Positions 17,348 to 28,400 of a DNA stretch of 64,000 nucleotides are shown here, piece after piece. The stretch's first letter is position 1. Every line of letters starts with the position of its first letter. This DNA is from Erysipelotrichaceae bacterium (lineage in GTDB: Bacteria; Bacillota_I; Bacilli_A; RFN20; CAG-449). The stretch covers positions 1-64,000 of the forward strand of contig SVBA01000002.1 of NCBI GenBank assembly GCA_015059095.1, read 5' to 3'. Both the position numbers and the translations under genes were made by a program. Under the pieces are notes generated by a model. The model saw only the letters and a list, made by a program, of their open reading frames with translations, ran no database searches and had not been told where the DNA came from.

Positions 17348-17899
17348 ATGGAATATCAAATTGAAAAACAATGGTATGTAGTTTCTACATACAACGGTCA
17401 TGAAAATAAAGTTAAAGATAATCTTGAAAAACGTATTGAAACTCAAGGATTAACTGATTATATCTTTAGAGTTTTAGTCGCTGAACATGAAGTTCCAGTT
17501 ATGAGAGATGGTCAACCAACTGGTAAAACAAAAATGAAAAATATTTACCCAGGATATATCTTCGTTGAAATGATTATGACAGATGAAGCTTGGTTTATTG
17601 TTCGTAATACTCCAGGGGTTACAGGTTTCGTTGGTTCTTCAGGTGGTCATGCTAAACCTTTCCCAGTAACTAGAGAACAAATTGAACCAGTATTAAAGAG
17701 AATGGGTATGGTTGATGAAGAAATGTACTCTAACTACGAAGTTGGTGATATGGTTAGAATTCTTGCTGGATCATTTGAAGGTATTGAAGGCGAAATTGAA
17801 TCTATTGATTCTTCAATTGGTGAAGTTACAATTTCTACTATTTTATTCGGTAGACCAACACCAATTACTGTAAAATTCTCAGAAATTGAAAAATTATAA
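17348..17899 (+). CDS. nusG: Transcription elongation factor NusG
   Basis: A 183-residue factor with the NGN domain at the N-terminus (WYVVSTYNGHENKVKDNL, then IYPGYIFVEM) and the KOW domain at the C-terminus (GDMVRILAGSFEGIEGEIES). It binds RNA polymerase and modulates pausing and termination. AGGAGGT ends the secE gene. Its stop overlaps the convergent yihY-like stop. Confidence 0.95.
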   Translation: MEYQIEKQWYVVSTYNGHENKVKDNLEKRIETQGLTDYIFRVLVAEHEVPVMRDGQPTGKTKMKNIYPGYIFVEMIMTDEAWFIVRNTPGVTGFVGSSGGHAKPFPVTREQIEPVLKRMGMVDEEMYSNYEVGDMVRILAGSFEGIEGEIESIDSSIGEVTISTILFGRPTPITVKFSEIEKL

Positions 17900-18736
17900 T
17901 TTATTAAAGGAATCTTCTTCCCGAAGGTTCCTTTTTAATTTATTTATTTGTACTCCTAATAAAGCAATGTAAGATGAGTAATAAATAATTAGTAGTAAAA
18001 GAATAAAATTTGTTAATGATCCATAGTAGTTTATAGCGTTAGAATAATTATCTAAATAATAAATATATACACTCATTCCAACACTTATTGATAATGAAGA
18101 AATTAAAGCGCCTAAATACACATCTTTAAAACGTGTTTTTTTGTTTGAAGAAATAGAATATAAAAACACAAAAAATACGAATAAAATAACGAGTAAAATA
18201 AAAGAGAAAATTAAAGATTTTAGGCTTTGATTTTCGATAAATAAAATATTATCAAAAAGCACCAAAAATATAATTAAAAATGATAAAAATGCTTCTAAAA
18301 TTAAACTTGTTATTACTCCCCATAATCTTTGAAGAAAAAACTTTTTAAATTTCATTTCTTCATCATTTATTTTTGCATATGCATACATGAAAAAAGTGAT
18401 TCCTTTACTAGAGATGTAAATCATAACAAAAATACCGATTCCAAATAGTATTTTACTTATGCTAGGAATGTTTAAAAAATAATGTTCTAAAATGTTCATA
18501 GATTGTTCTTGTAAATCTAAATTCTCTTGAATATATTTTAATATGTCTTCTATTTGATATCCGAGTAATGATAGTAAATATACTATCAATGTGATTACTG
18601 GAACAAGTGAAATCATTATAAAAAAAGTTAAAGAAGAAGGCGCAAATTTTGAATTACCTCCTAATGTGAAAAGCGTCTTTATAGAATTGTAAAGTTTTGA
18701 TTGTTTAATTTTTAAAAAAGTGTCTTTTATCTTCAT
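17894..18736 (-). CDS. YihY/BrkB-type inner membrane protein
   Basis: A 280-residue protein with about six membrane helices and a short basic C-terminus, fitting the YihY/UPF0761 family. Family function is poorly defined. It sits on the minus strand between nusG and rplK, splitting a run that is contiguous in Bacillus. Its last six bases overlap the nusG stop region. Confidence 0.75.
   Translation of the reverse strand: MKIKDTFLKIKQSKLYNSIKTLFTLGGNSKFAPSSLTFFIMISLVPVITLIVYLLSLLGYQIEDILKYIQENLDLQEQSMNILEHYFLNIPSISKILFGIGIFVMIYISSKGITFFMYAYAKINDEEMKFKKFFLQRLWGVITSLILEAFLSFLIIFLVLFDNILFIENQSLKSLIFSFILLVILFVFFVFLYSISSNKKTRFKDVYLGALISSLSISVGMSVYIYYLDNYSNAINYYGSLTNFILLLLIIYYSSYIALLGVQINKLKRNLREEDSFNKL
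17906..17936 (+). terminator. Intrinsic terminator of nusG, inside the convergent gene
   Basis: AAAGGAA-T-CTTC pairs with GAAG-G-TTCCTTT around a 5-nt loop and is followed by T residues. The hairpin lies within the last codons of the minus-strand YihY-like gene. Confidence 0.75.
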
Positions 18737-18803
18737 ATTTTCGATCTTTCATGCCAGATTATTATAAATAATCTAGAAATTTTTAAAAAAATTAAAAAAG
18801 TTC

Positions 18804-18832
18804 TTGCAAGGTTGTCTATATTAGTATATACT
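18804..18832 (+). promoter_or_regulatory. Promoter of the rplKA operon
   Basis: TTGCAA and TATACT are separated by exactly 17 nt. It gives rplK a leader of about 130 nt containing the L1-type site. Confidence 0.8.
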
Positions 18833-18886
18833 AATCCAGCATGGTTTTATTCATTGGAGTAGAATTGAACCATTCAAAATTGCGCA

Positions 18887-18934
18887 GTGGAAGGGTTTAT
18901 TACTAGTAATAAGTTAATCAAATCCGTTAACCAC
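18887..18934 (+). promoter_or_regulatory. Probable L1-binding site in the rplK leader
   Basis: GTGG (18887-18890) can pair with CCAC (18931-18934). An AA opposes GTTAA as an asymmetric internal loop, then GGGTTT pairs with AAATCC. This two-helix plan matches known L1 sites in rRNA and mRNA, and is shared with the site before rplA. Confidence 0.6.
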
Positions 18935-18969
18935 AGCACGGACAAAAAACTATATAGGAGGTGTGTCAC

Positions 18970-19383
18970 GTGAGTAAGAAAATCGCAAAAGTTGTAAAAC
19001 TTGAAATCCCAGGTGGACAAGCTAAACCTGGACCAAAATTAGCATCTGCAGGTATTATGATGCCTAAGTTCTGTACTGACTTCAACGCTAAAACAGCTGA
19101 TAGACAAGGTCAAACAGTTCCAGTAATCATCACTGCATATGAAGACAAATCATTTGATTATGTCATTAAAACAAGCCCTGTTGCTGAATTATTATTAAAA
19201 GAAGCAGGCATCAAAAAAGGCTCTAGTAATTCAAAAACTACAATTGCAGGTACAATTACTAAAGCACAATTAAGAAAGATTGCTGAATACAAAATGCCAG
19301 ATTTAAACTGTTATGATGTTGAAGCTGCAGAAAAAATCGTTGCAGGTTCTGCTCGTAATATGGGCATCGCAATCAAAGACTAA
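18970..19383 (+). CDS. rplK: 50S ribosomal protein L11
   Basis: A 137-residue protein, four shorter than usual. The start is GTG at 18970 after TAGGAGGTG; an upstream GTG at 18961 overlaps the ribosome site. The segment between GGQAKPG and FCTDFNAKT is four residues shorter than in typical L11, and the usual Pro-rich PPVGPALG stretch is altered. This stretch lines the GTPase-centre site bound by thiostrepton. The C-terminal rRNA-binding part (KMPDLNCYDVEAA, ARNMGIAI) is normal. Confidence 0.93.
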   Translation: MSKKIAKVVKLEIPGGQAKPGPKLASAGIMMPKFCTDFNAKTADRQGQTVPVIITAYEDKSFDYVIKTSPVAELLLKEAGIKKGSSNSKTTIAGTITKAQLRKIAEYKMPDLNCYDVEAAEKIVAGSARNMGIAIKD

Positions 19384-19386
19384 TTA

Positions 19387-19413
19387 GTGGAAGGGACTTC
19401 CCGCTAGTACCAC
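19387..19413 (+). promoter_or_regulatory. Probable L1-binding site before rplA
   Basis: GTGG pairs with CCAC, AA opposes GCTAGTA, and GGGA pairs with TCCC around a 2-nt loop as drawn. The site ends directly at the AAGGAGG of rplA, so bound L1 would block initiation. Confidence 0.65.
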
Positions 19414-19428
19414 AAGGAGGATTAAGAA

Positions 19429-20112
19429 ATGAAGAAAGGTAAAAAGTATGTAGCAGTTGCTAGTAAAGTTGATTCAAACAAACTTTACACAATTGAAGAA
19501 GCATGCGCATTAGTCAAAGAAACTTCAACAGTTAAATTTGATGCAACAGTTGACGTTTCATTCCGCTTAAATATTGATCCAAAATATGCTGATCAACAAT
19601 TAAGAGGCACAATCGCTCTACCACATTCAAATGGTAAAACAAAGAAAATCTTAGCTATTACAAGAAATCATGAAGCAGCTAAGGAAGCAGGAGCAGACTT
19701 TGTCGGTGACAAAGATATGCTTGAAAAAATCCAAAAAGAAAACTGGTTTGGATTTGATGTCATCGTTGCAACTCCAGATATGATGGCTGAATTAGGTAAA
19801 ATGGGTCGTATCTTAGGTCCTAAAGGATTAATGCCAAACCCAAAAACAGGTACAGTTTCTGTTAACATTGCTCAAGCAATTAAAGAAATTAAAGCTGGTA
19901 AAGTTGAATACCGTACAGATAAAAATGGTAACATCCATGTTTCAATCGCACGTGTTTCATTCGAACCAACAATCATTGCTGAAAACTTAAAAGCAGTAAT
20001 CGATACAATGTTAAGAGTAAAACCATCATCTGTTAAAGGACAATATGTTAAAAACTGTGTAATCAGTACAACAATGGGTCCTTCAATTAAAGTCACTTTC
20101 AACGGACGTTAA
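19429..20112 (+). CDS. rplA: 50S ribosomal protein L1
   Basis: A 227-residue protein of the L1 stalk, also the usual translational repressor of its own operon. Signature segments include [18 protein letters not shown] and the terminal segment [17 protein letters not shown] precedes the ATG, directly behind the proposed L1 site. Confidence 0.96.
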   Translation: MKKGKKYVAVASKVDSNKLYTIEEACALVKETSTVKFDATVDVSFRLNIDPKYADQQLRGTIALPHSNGKTKKILAITRNHEAAKEAGADFVGDKDMLEKIQKENWFGFDVIVATPDMMAELGKMGRILGPKGLMPNPKTGTVSVNIAQAIKEIKAGKVEYRTDKNGNIHVSIARVSFEPTIIAENLKAVIDTMLRVKPSSVKGQYVKNCVISTTMGPSIKVTFNGR

Positions 20113-20124
20113 TTGTAAAAAAAT

Positions 20125-20238
20125 TAGAAAGCTCCAATATACCATAGACAGCAACGGTCAAGGGACTTAATAAGGTTGCCGAGGTAACTATTATAAATAC
20201 GAAATAGGAAAACTCTGTATATTGACGCCTATAAAACA
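20125..20238 (+). ncRNA. Ribosomal protein L10 leader
   Basis: The leader before rplJ carries the hallmarks of the L10 leader family of Firmicutes: AACGGTCAAGGGACTTAATA, then GTTGCCGAGGTAA and the late TGTATATTGACGCC. In Bacillus L10(L12)4 binds this RNA and lowers rplJL expression. Confidence 0.85.
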
Positions 20239-20276
20239 AATTCTTAAAAAAAATTTAAAAGAAGGAGGTGCTCTCA

Positions 20277-20762
20277 ATGAATCAAAACGTTTTAGAACAA
20301 AAGAAGGCTATTGTTGAAGAAGTTAGTTCGTTATTAAAAGATTCTGGATCAGTTGTTGTAGCTGAATACCGTGGATTAAACGTAGCAGAAATTTCTGAAT
20401 TAAAAAGAGCTCTTTTAAAAGAAAACGCTAAAATGTGTGTTTACAAAAACACATTAGTTGACAGAGCTGCTGAAGCTTGCGGTTTCGGAGATATGAAACA
20501 ATATTTAGAAGGCCCTAACGCATTAATCAGTTCAGTTGATTCAATTAGTGCAGCAAAAATTGCTACAAAGTTTGCTAAAAAACATGAAAACCTTGTTATT
20601 AAAGCAGCAATCGTTGAAGGCAAAGTCGTCGGTAAAGATGATGTAATTGCATTATCAAAATTACCAAACAAAGAGGGTATGTTATCAATGTTACTCTCTG
20701 TATTACAAGCACCAGTCAGAAGCTTCGCATGTGCAGTTAAGGCTGTTGCAGAAAAAGAATAA
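20277..20762 (+). CDS. rplJ: 50S ribosomal protein L10
   Basis: A 161-residue protein that anchors L7/L12 dimers on the ribosome. VVAEYRGLNVAEISELKRAL is typical of the family. The start at 20277 follows GAAGGAGGTG at good spacing, so an upstream GTG at 20268 is rejected. It lies behind the L10 leader and is followed by rplL. Confidence 0.95.
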   Translation: MNQNVLEQKKAIVEEVSSLLKDSGSVVVAEYRGLNVAEISELKRALLKENAKMCVYKNTLVDRAAEACGFGDMKQYLEGPNALISSVDSISAAKIATKFAKKHENLVIKAAIVEGKVVGKDDVIALSKLPNKEGMLSMLLSVLQAPVRSFACAVKAVAEKE

Positions 20763-20786
20763 TAGAACATTAGGAGGAAATTTATT

Positions 20787-21161
20787 ATGGCAAAATTAAC
20801 AAATGAAGAAATCATCGCTTCTTTAAAAGAAATGACAATCTTAGAATTAAACGCATTAGTAAAAGCAATTGAAGAAGAATTCGGTGTTACAGCAGCAGCT
20901 CCAGTAGCAGCAGCAGCAGCTCCAGCTGAAGAAGAAGGACCAAAAGGACCAACTGAAGTTACATTAGTATTAAAATCATTCGGTGCTTCAAAAGTTCCAG
21001 TAATTAAAGCTGTTCAAGCTATTACAGGTTTAGGCTTAATCGACGCTAAGAAATTAGTTGACGCTTGCCCATCTAACATTAAAGAAAACATTTCTCCAGT
21101 TGAAGCAGAAGAACACAAAAAAGCTCTTGTTGCAGCTGGTGCTGAAGTTGAAATTAAATAG
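20787..21161 (+). CDS. rplL: 50S ribosomal protein L7/L12
   Basis: A 124-residue stalk protein. The N-terminal dimerisation part is followed by an Ala/Pro-rich hinge (about 33-48) and the C-terminal factor-binding domain ([15 protein letters not shown]). The residue after GLGL is Ile where Lys is usual. AGGAGG precedes the start. Confidence 0.95.
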   Translation: MAKLTNEEIIASLKEMTILELNALVKAIEEEFGVTAAAPVAAAAAPAEEEGPKGPTEVTLVLKSFGASKVPVIKAVQAITGLGLIDAKKLVDACPSNIKENISPVEAEEHKKALVAAGAEVEIK

Positions 21162-21182
21162 TTTAAACTTCACTAAAAAATT

Positions 21183-21212
21183 AACCTGCCCCATTTTTGG
21201 GGTGGGTTTTTC
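21183..21212 (+). terminator. Intrinsic terminator after rplL
   Basis: AACCTGCCCC pairs with GGGGTGGGTT (two G-T pairs) around a short T-rich loop, followed by a T tract. It separates rplJL from rsmC-rpoBC; partial readthrough is plausible. Confidence 0.8.
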
Positions 21213-21234
21213 TCACTTTTAAGGGGTTGATGAA

Positions 21235-21849
21235 ATGGATCATTATTTTACAAATAATTCGAATTTACAATCAAATCCTAAGTTAATTTCTTTTGAATTT
21301 AACAACAAAAAATTTACATTTAAAACTGACATAGGTGTATTTTGTAACTCTTATCTTGATGAAGGTTCTTTGGCTTTGATGAAGGTATTGATTAAACAGA
21401 ATATGCAAGGAAGAAACCTTGACGTTGGATGTGGCTACGGCCCTATAGGGGGGAGTTTGGCCTATTTTAACCCAGGGGGTCACTTTATTTTAATAGATAT
21501 TAATACCCGTGCGTGCGCGCTCGCAAGAGAAAATGTGCAAGCATTGAACCTAACTAATGTGGAGGTTATTGAAAGTGATGTCTATCAAAATGTTGAAGGC
21601 ACTTTTGATAACATATTTATAAATCCACCAATTAGAGCAGGGAAAAAAGTTATCTACAAAATGTTTGAAGATGCTAAAGGGTTATTAAATAAAAATGGGT
21701 CATTATTTTTTGTGATTAGGAAGAGCCATGGAGCAGAATCTGCTCAAAGATTCGTTAATAGTGTCTTTGGAAATTGTACATTATTAAAACGAGATAAAGG
21801 CTATTATATCTATCAAGCAATAAATGATGAACAAAATACTAATGTATAG
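21235..21849 (+). CDS. RsmC-like class I methyltransferase (YbxB position)
   Basis: A 204-residue SAM-dependent methyltransferase. Motif I is LDVGCGYGPIG and the catalytic NPPI motif is present at IFINPPIRAGK, as in RsmC, which methylates guanines of 16S rRNA. It occupies the ybxB position between rplL and rpoB. A few stretches are unusually G+C-rich (around 21430-21530). Confidence 0.85.
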   Translation: MDHYFTNNSNLQSNPKLISFEFNNKKFTFKTDIGVFCNSYLDEGSLALMKVLIKQNMQGRNLDVGCGYGPIGGSLAYFNPGGHFILIDINTRACALARENVQALNLTNVEVIESDVYQNVEGTFDNIFINPPIRAGKKVIYKMFEDAKGLLNKNGSLFFVIRKSHGAESAQRFVNSVFGNCTLLKRDKGYYIYQAINDEQNTNV

Positions 21850-21864
21850 AAGGGAGATTTGCAA

Positions 21865-24800
21865 ATGAGCAAAAATTTAGAAAAAGAATATAAGTACCTT
21901 CATAATGGACGAATTGATTTCTCAAAAATTTCTGGTACATTACCTTTACCAAATTTAGTTGAAATCCAAACAAAATCTTTCGCTTGGCTTTTAGAAGAAG
22001 GCATCGATGAAGTTTTTAGAGATGTATATCCTATCGCTGATCGTAACGATAAATTAATTATCGAATACGTTGGTTGTAGATTAGACAAACCTAAATACGA
22101 TCATTTAGAATGTAAAACTCGTGACTTAACTTATAGTGCACCTTTAAAAGTTACTTTGAGATTAATCAATAGAGCTACTGGCGAAATTAAGGAAAACGAA
22201 GTCTTCATGGGTGATTTCCCATTAATGACAGATTCAGGAACATTTATTATTAATGGTGCTGAAAGAGCAATCGTTTCTCAATTAGTTCGTTCACCAGGCG
22301 CCTACATGAAGAAAGAAAGAGATAAATCAGGTAAATACCTTTATAGTGGAGATTTAATTCCAACTAGAGGTACATGGCTACAATTTGAAGCTGATACAAA
22401 AGATATCATTTCAGTAAGAATTGATAGAACTAGAAAAATGCCTGCTACAATCCTTTTAAGAGCATTAGGTATCCTAGACTATAATTTGATGATTGAATTG
22501 TTCGGAGATACTCCACAATTTTTAAATACAATCGAAAAAGAAAAAGAATCTCATGCAGGTTTAAATTTTGAATTAAAAGCTTCTTCTGCTTTACTTGAAA
22601 TTTATGCTAAGTTAAGACCTGGAGAACCAGCACCAAATGATAGTGCTGCTAGTTTCTTCCGCTCTAAATTCTTCGATCACAAACATTATGATTTAGGTCG
22701 TGCAGGTAGATTTAAATACGCTAAAAAATTAGGCGTATATAACCGTTTAGTTGGTAGAATTTTAGCTGAACCATTAATTTCTGTTGATGGTGAAGTTGTT
22801 TATGATGCTGGCACTGAAATGACTAGACCAATGGTTGAAAAATTACAAGAAGAAAACTTCTTTGAAAAAGGTGCTCATGCTATCGAATTACCTTACAATG
22901 AATTATTAGATGATCATAACGTAGTTAACAAAGTTAAAGTTTACGTTGATGAAAAACAAGACAGAACTATTAACATTATTGGTACAGATTTAAATATCGA
23001 TGTTCCATATGTAACTATTTCTGATATGTTAGCTTGTTTCTCATACTTCTTAAATATTATTGAAGGTTTCGGTGATACAGATGATATTGACCATTTAGGT
23101 AATAGAAGAATTCGTTGTGTTGGTGAATTAATTCAAAATCAATTTAGAATTGGTTTATCAAGAATGGAAAGAACAGTTAAAGAAAAAATGTCTTTAGCTA
23201 CTGATGGTGTTGTTACTCCTCAAAACTTAACTAACATCCGTCCATTAACTGCTGCAATTAAGGAATTCTTTGCATCATCTCAATTATCACAATTTATGGA
23301 CCAAACTAACCCTCTTGCTGAACTTGCTAATAAGAGAAGATTATCAGCATTAGGTCCTGGTGGTTTAACTAGAGATAGAGCATCTACTGAAGTTCGTGAT
23401 GTTCATACTTCTCACTATGGTAGAATCTGTCCAATTGAAACTCCAGAAGGTCAAAATATCGGTTTAATTAATAACTTAGCATGCTATGCTAAGATTAATG
23501 AATATGGCTTTATTGAAACTCCATATAGAAAAGTTGATAAAGCTACATTAAGAGTTTTAGAAGAAACTGAATATTTATCAGCAGATAAAGAAAGAAATCA
23601 CTATATTGCTCACGCTTCTAACAGAATCGTTGGTGGTGAATTCTTAGATCAATTAGTAATTGCTAGATACAATGGCGAAAACGTTATTGTTGATAAAGAA
23701 TTAATTGATTATGTTGACGTTTCTCCAAAACAAATTTTATCTATCGCTTCTGCATGTATTCCATTCTTAGAAAATGACGATAACCACCGTGCATTGATGG
23801 GTGCGAACATGCAACGTCAAGCTTTACCTTTATTAAAACCTCATTCACCATTTGTTGGTACAGGTTTAGAACACAATATTGCTCATGACTCAGGTTCAGC
23901 AGTTGTTTCTAGTGTTGATGGTGAAGTTGTTAAGATGGATGCAAAACATATCGTAGTTAAAGATGATGAAACTGGTGATGAAGTAAATTATATTTTACAA
24001 AAATTCGCTAGATCAAACTCTGGTACTTGTATCAACCAAACTCCAATCGTTCATGTTGGTGATAAGGTAACTAAAGGACAAATTATCGCTGATGGTCCAG
24101 CAATGGATAATGGTGATTTAGCATTAGGTCAAAACGTTACTATCGCATTCATGACTTGGAATGGTTATAACTATGAAGATGCTGTTATCATGTCAGAAAG
24201 ATTAGTTAAAGATGATGTTTATACTTCAATTCATATTGAAGAATATTCGATTGAATGTCGTTCAACTAAACTTGGTGATGAAGAAATCACTCGTGATATT
24301 CCAAACGTTTCAGAAGAATCAAAAGCTAACTTAGACGAATTTGGTATCATTATCCCAGGTGCTGAAGTTAAAGAAGACGACTACTTAGTTGGTAAAGTTA
24401 CACCTAAAGGTGTAGCAGAACCTACTCCAGAAGAAAAATTATTAATGGCAATCTTTGCTGAAAAGACTAAAGATGTCAAAGATAATTCATTAAAAGTACC
24501 TCATGGTGGTGCTGGTATCGTTCTTGATGTTAAGAGATTTAAACGTGAAGATGGTGCAGAACTTCCAGCAGGTGTAAACGAAGTTGTAAAAGTATATATC
24601 GCTCAAAAGAGAAAAATCTCTGAAGGTGATAAGATGTCTGGTAGACATGGTAACAAAGGTGTTATTTCAAGAATCTTACCAGAAGAAGATATGCCATACT
24701 TACCAGATGGTACACCAGTTGATATTATGTTAAATCCATTAGGTGTTCCTTCTCGTATGAACATCGGTCAAATCTTAGAAATCCATTTAGGTATGGCTTG

Positions 24801-25425
24801 TAAGAAATTAGGCTTACATATCGCTACTCCAGTATTTGATGGTATTTCCAATGAAGAATTATTTGATTTAATGGATAAAGCAGGTATGTCTCCAGATGGT
24901 AAAACTGTTTTATATGATGGTAGAACTGGTGAAAGATTCGATGAAAGAATTTCAGTTGGTGTCATGTATATGATTAAATTAGTCCACATGGTTGACGATA
25001 AATTACATGCTCGTTCAACTGGACCATACTCACTTGTAACTCAACAACCTTTAGGTGGTAAAGCACAAAATGGTGGTCAAAGATTCGGTGAAATGGAAGT
25101 TTGGGCTCTTGAAGCTTATGGTGCTGCTCATATCTTACAAGAAATTATTACATTAAAATCTGATGATATGGTTGGTAGAGCTAAAGCTTATGAAGCAATC
25201 ATTAAAGGACAAAATATTCCAAAACCAGGTATGCCTGAAGCATTCCGTGTATTAGTAAAAGAATTACAATCATTAGCAATCGATGTTAAGTTATTAGATG
25301 AAAATAGAGAAGAAATTGATACTTCTTCATTATCTAAAGATAACGAAAAAGAAACTAAGAAAATTTCTAGTGAAGTAAGAGAAATTACTTCTGATATCAG
25401 AGTTGCTACTGATGATGAGTTATAG
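21865..25425 (+). CDS. rpoB: DNA-directed RNA polymerase beta subunit
   Basis: A 1186-residue beta subunit. The start at 21865 follows AGAAGGGAGA. The rifampicin-pocket region [17 protein letters not shown] is followed by [20 protein letters not shown]. Asn489 (23329-23331) is the position of E. coli His526, and Ala precedes it where Thr525 is usual. Asp516 and Ser531 equivalents are kept. Other core motifs such as SGRHGNKGV and the C-terminal [21 protein letters not shown] segment are intact. It is followed 15 nt later by rpoC. Confidence 0.97.
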   Translation: MSKNLEKEYKYLHNGRIDFSKISGTLPLPNLVEIQTKSFAWLLEEGIDEVFRDVYPIADRNDKLIIEYVGCRLDKPKYDHLECKTRDLTYSAPLKVTLRLINRATGEIKENEVFMGDFPLMTDSGTFIINGAERAIVSQLVRSPGAYMKKERDKSGKYLYSGDLIPTRGTWLQFEADTKDIISVRIDRTRKMPATILLRALGILDYNLMIELFGDTPQFLNTIEKEKESHAGLNFELKASSALLEIYAKLRPGEPAPNDSAASFFRSKFFDHKHYDLGRAGRFKYAKKLGVYNRLVGRILAEPLISVDGEVVYDAGTEMTRPMVEKLQEENFFEKGAHAIELPYNELLDDHNVVNKVKVYVDEKQDRTINIIGTDLNIDVPYVTISDMLACFSYFLNIIEGFGDTDDIDHLGNRRIRCVGELIQNQFRIGLSRMERTVKEKMSLATDGVVTPQNLTNIRPLTAAIKEFFASSQLSQFMDQTNPLAELANKRRLSALGPGGLTRDRASTEVRDVHTSHYGRICPIETPEGQNIGLINNLACYAKINEYGFIETPYRKVDKATLRVLEETEYLSADKERNHYIAHASNRIVGGEFLDQLVIARYNGENVIVDKELIDYVDVSPKQILSIASACIPFLENDDNHRALMGANMQRQALPLLKPHSPFVGTGLEHNIAHDSGSAVVSSVDGEVVKMDAKHIVVKDDETGDEVNYILQKFARSNSGTCINQTPIVHVGDKVTKGQIIADGPAMDNGDLALGQNVTIAFMTWNGYNYEDAVIMSERLVKDDVYTSIHIEEYSIECRSTKLGDEEITRDIPNVSEESKANLDEFGIIIPGAEVKEDDYLVGKVTPKGVAEPTPEEKLLMAIFAEKTKDVKDNSLKVPHGGAGIVLDVKRFKREDGAELPAGVNEVVKVYIAQKRKISEGDKMSGRHGNKGVISRILPEEDMPYLPDGTPVDIMLNPLGVPSRMNIGQILEIHLGMACKKLGLHIATPVFDGISNEELFDLMDKAGMSPDGKTVLYDGRTGERFDERISVGVMYMIKLVHMVDDKLHARSTGPYSLVTQQPLGGKAQNGGQRFGEMEVWALEAYGAAHILQEIITLKSDDMVGRAKAYEAIIKGQNIPKPGMPEAFRVLVKELQSLAIDVKLLDENREEIDTSSLSKDNEKETKKISSEVREITSDIRVATDDEL

Positions 25426-25440
25426 GAGGAGGGAAAAGAT

Positions 25441-28400
25441 ATGTTAGATGTTAAAAATTTAACTGCAATTCAAGTTGGTCTTGCTTCTCCAGATAAGATC
25501 AGACAATGGTCTCGTGGCGAAGTTAAAAAGCCTGAAACTATTAACTATCGTTCACAAAAACCAGAAATGGATGGTTTATTCTGTGAAAGAATCTTTGGCC
25601 CTGCTAAAGATTATGAATGTCACTGTGGTAAATATAAGAAAATTAGATTCCAAGGTATCGTTTGTGAAAAGTGTAAAGTTGAAGTAACAACTAAAGCTGT
25701 TCGTAGAGAAAGAATGGGTCATATTGAATTATGTTCACCATGTGCTCACATTTGGTATTTAAAAGGTATCCCTTCAAGAATGGGATTAATCTTAGATATT
25801 TTACCAAAGCAATTAGAAGAAGTTATCTACTTCGTTTCACGTATCTGTTTAAATGCAGGTGCTTCTGAAATTTTAAAGAAAGGTGAAGTTCTTGATGAAA
25901 GAACTGCACGTGTTGAATTCGTTTCAGTTATTAAAGAAATTCAAGCATCATTAGATCCTGAATCATTTGATTATCAAAGAGCAGATGAATTAATCGCTAG
26001 AATGGAAAATACTCAAGAAACATTCAACTTTACTTCAACTGCAAATTTCATTTCTAAATTCACAGGCGCAGAATTTGGTTCTGGTGCAGAAGCAATTAAA
26101 CGCTTATTATCAGAAGTTGATTTAGATGAAGAATACAAGAAAGTTGTTGAAGAAATTAAGAATTCTTCAGGACAAAAAAGACAAAAAGCTTATAAGAGAT
26201 TAGAATGTATTGAAGCATTCAGAAACTCTAATAACCGTCCTGAATGGATGATCTTAGATGCACTACCAGTAATCCCACCTGATTTAAGACCTATGCTTCA
26301 ATTAGATGGTGGTAGATTTGCTACTTCTGACTTAAACGATTTATATAGACGTGTTATTACACGTAACTCTCGTTTAAAAAGAGAAATTGACATGAACGCT
26401 CCAGATGTTATCTTAATGAATGAAAAACGTATGCTTCAAGAAGCTGTTGATGCATTAATTGATAACGGTAGACGTACAAAACCTGTTACTGGCCCAGGTG
26501 GTAGACCATTAAAATCATTATCTTCGATTTTAAAAGGTAAACAAGGTCGTTTCAGACAAAACTTATTAGGTAAACGTGTTGACTATTCAGGACGTTCAGT
26601 TATCGCAGTTGGTCCATTCTTAAAAATGTATCAATGTGGTATTCCAAGAGAAATGGCAGTTCAATTATTTAGACCATTTATTGCTGCTATTATGATTAAA
26701 GAAGGTATTGCTACTTCTCATAAACAAGCAAATAAGATGATTGATCATTACGACGAAAGAGTTTGGGATATCGTTGAAAGAGTTGTTAAAGAACACCCAG
26801 TTTTATTAAACCGTGCTCCTACTCTTCACCGTTTAGGTATCCAAGCTTTCCAACCAGTTTTAGTTAATGGTAGAGCAATCCGTTTACATCCATTAGTTTG
26901 TGCTGGTTTCAACGCTGACTTCGATGGTGACCAAATGGCTGTTCACGTACCTTTATCTAAAGCAGCTCAAGAAGAAGCTTATGACTTAATGCTTGCTTCT
27001 CACAATATCTTAGGTCCTAAAGATGGTAAACCTATCTGTACTCCTTCTCAAGATATGATCTTAGGAAACTATTACTTAACAATTGAAAAGAGTAAAGAAG
27101 ACTTCTTAGCTCATGCTGAAAAATGTAGAGCAAGAGGAGATATTTCTGAAGCTGAATTATATGAAAAATATGCTGAAAGTGAAGCTAAAGTCTTTAAAAA
27201 TGTTGATGAAGTAATGTTAGCATATCAAACAAAACAAATCCACTTACACAATAGAATCGCTATTAAAGGTTCTGTTATTGGTAAAGAAAACTTAACAGAA
27301 GAAATGAATGATTCATATTTGATTACTACTGTTGGTAAAGTTATCTTTAACCAAATCTTCCCAAAAGACTTCCCATATTTAAATGAAGTTAATAAGGCAA
27401 ACTTAACAACTAACCAAATTAAATTCTTCGTTCCAAAAGGAACTAACATTAAAGAATTTATTGCTTCTCAACCATGTAGAAATCCTTTCATTAAGAAAGA
27501 TATCGGTAAAATTGTTGATGAAATCTTTAGACGTTATCAATCAAAGATTACTTCTCAAGTATTAGATGATTTAAAGGATCAAGGTTTCGCTTATTCAACA
27601 GTAGCAGGTATTACAGTATCTATTGCAGATATTAACGTTATTCCTGGTAAACAAGATATTATTGCTGAAGGTGATAAAGAAGTTGCACAAGTTCAAGACT
27701 TATATGATTATGGTTTCTTATCTAATGAAGAAAGACATAAACAAATTATTGATATTTGGACAGATGTTAAATCTCAAATTGAAGGTTCATTAAAGAAATT
27801 AATCGACGAAGATAAGACTAACCCAATCTTCATGATGTCAAAATCTGGTGCTCGTGGTAATACTTCTAACTTCGTTCAATTATGTGGTCTTCGTGGTTTG
27901 ATGGCTAATACTAGTGGTGAAACTATCGAATTACCAATTAAGACATGTTTCCGTGAAGGTCTTTCAGTTTCTGAATTCTTCATTGCTACTCACGGTGCTC
28001 GTAAGGGTGGTGCAGATACTGCTTTAAAAACAGCTGACTCTGGTTACTTAACTAGAAGATTAGTTGACGTTTCTCACGATGTTATCGTAAGAGAAGAAGA
28101 CTGTGGAACAGATCATGGTTTCGTTGTTGAAGAAATTCGCGATACTCAAAAAGATACAACAATCGTTTCTTTAGAAGAAAGATTAATTGGTCGTTATACA
28201 GTTAGAGATGTTATTCATCCAGAAACTAATGAAGTTATCGTTCCTGCTAATACATTAATGAGTGAAGTAGACGCTAAAAATATTATTAATGCAGGCATTA
28301 CACGTGTTGAAATTAGATCATTATTTGGTTGTGAAACTAAAGATGGTGTATGTAGACATTGTTACGGTATCTGTTTAGCAACAGGTAAAGAAGTTGAATT

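Noticed and set aside
19668-20102. Two minus-strand frames opposite rplA
   Set aside because: They are antisense shadows of a highly conserved ribosomal gene with no start signals.
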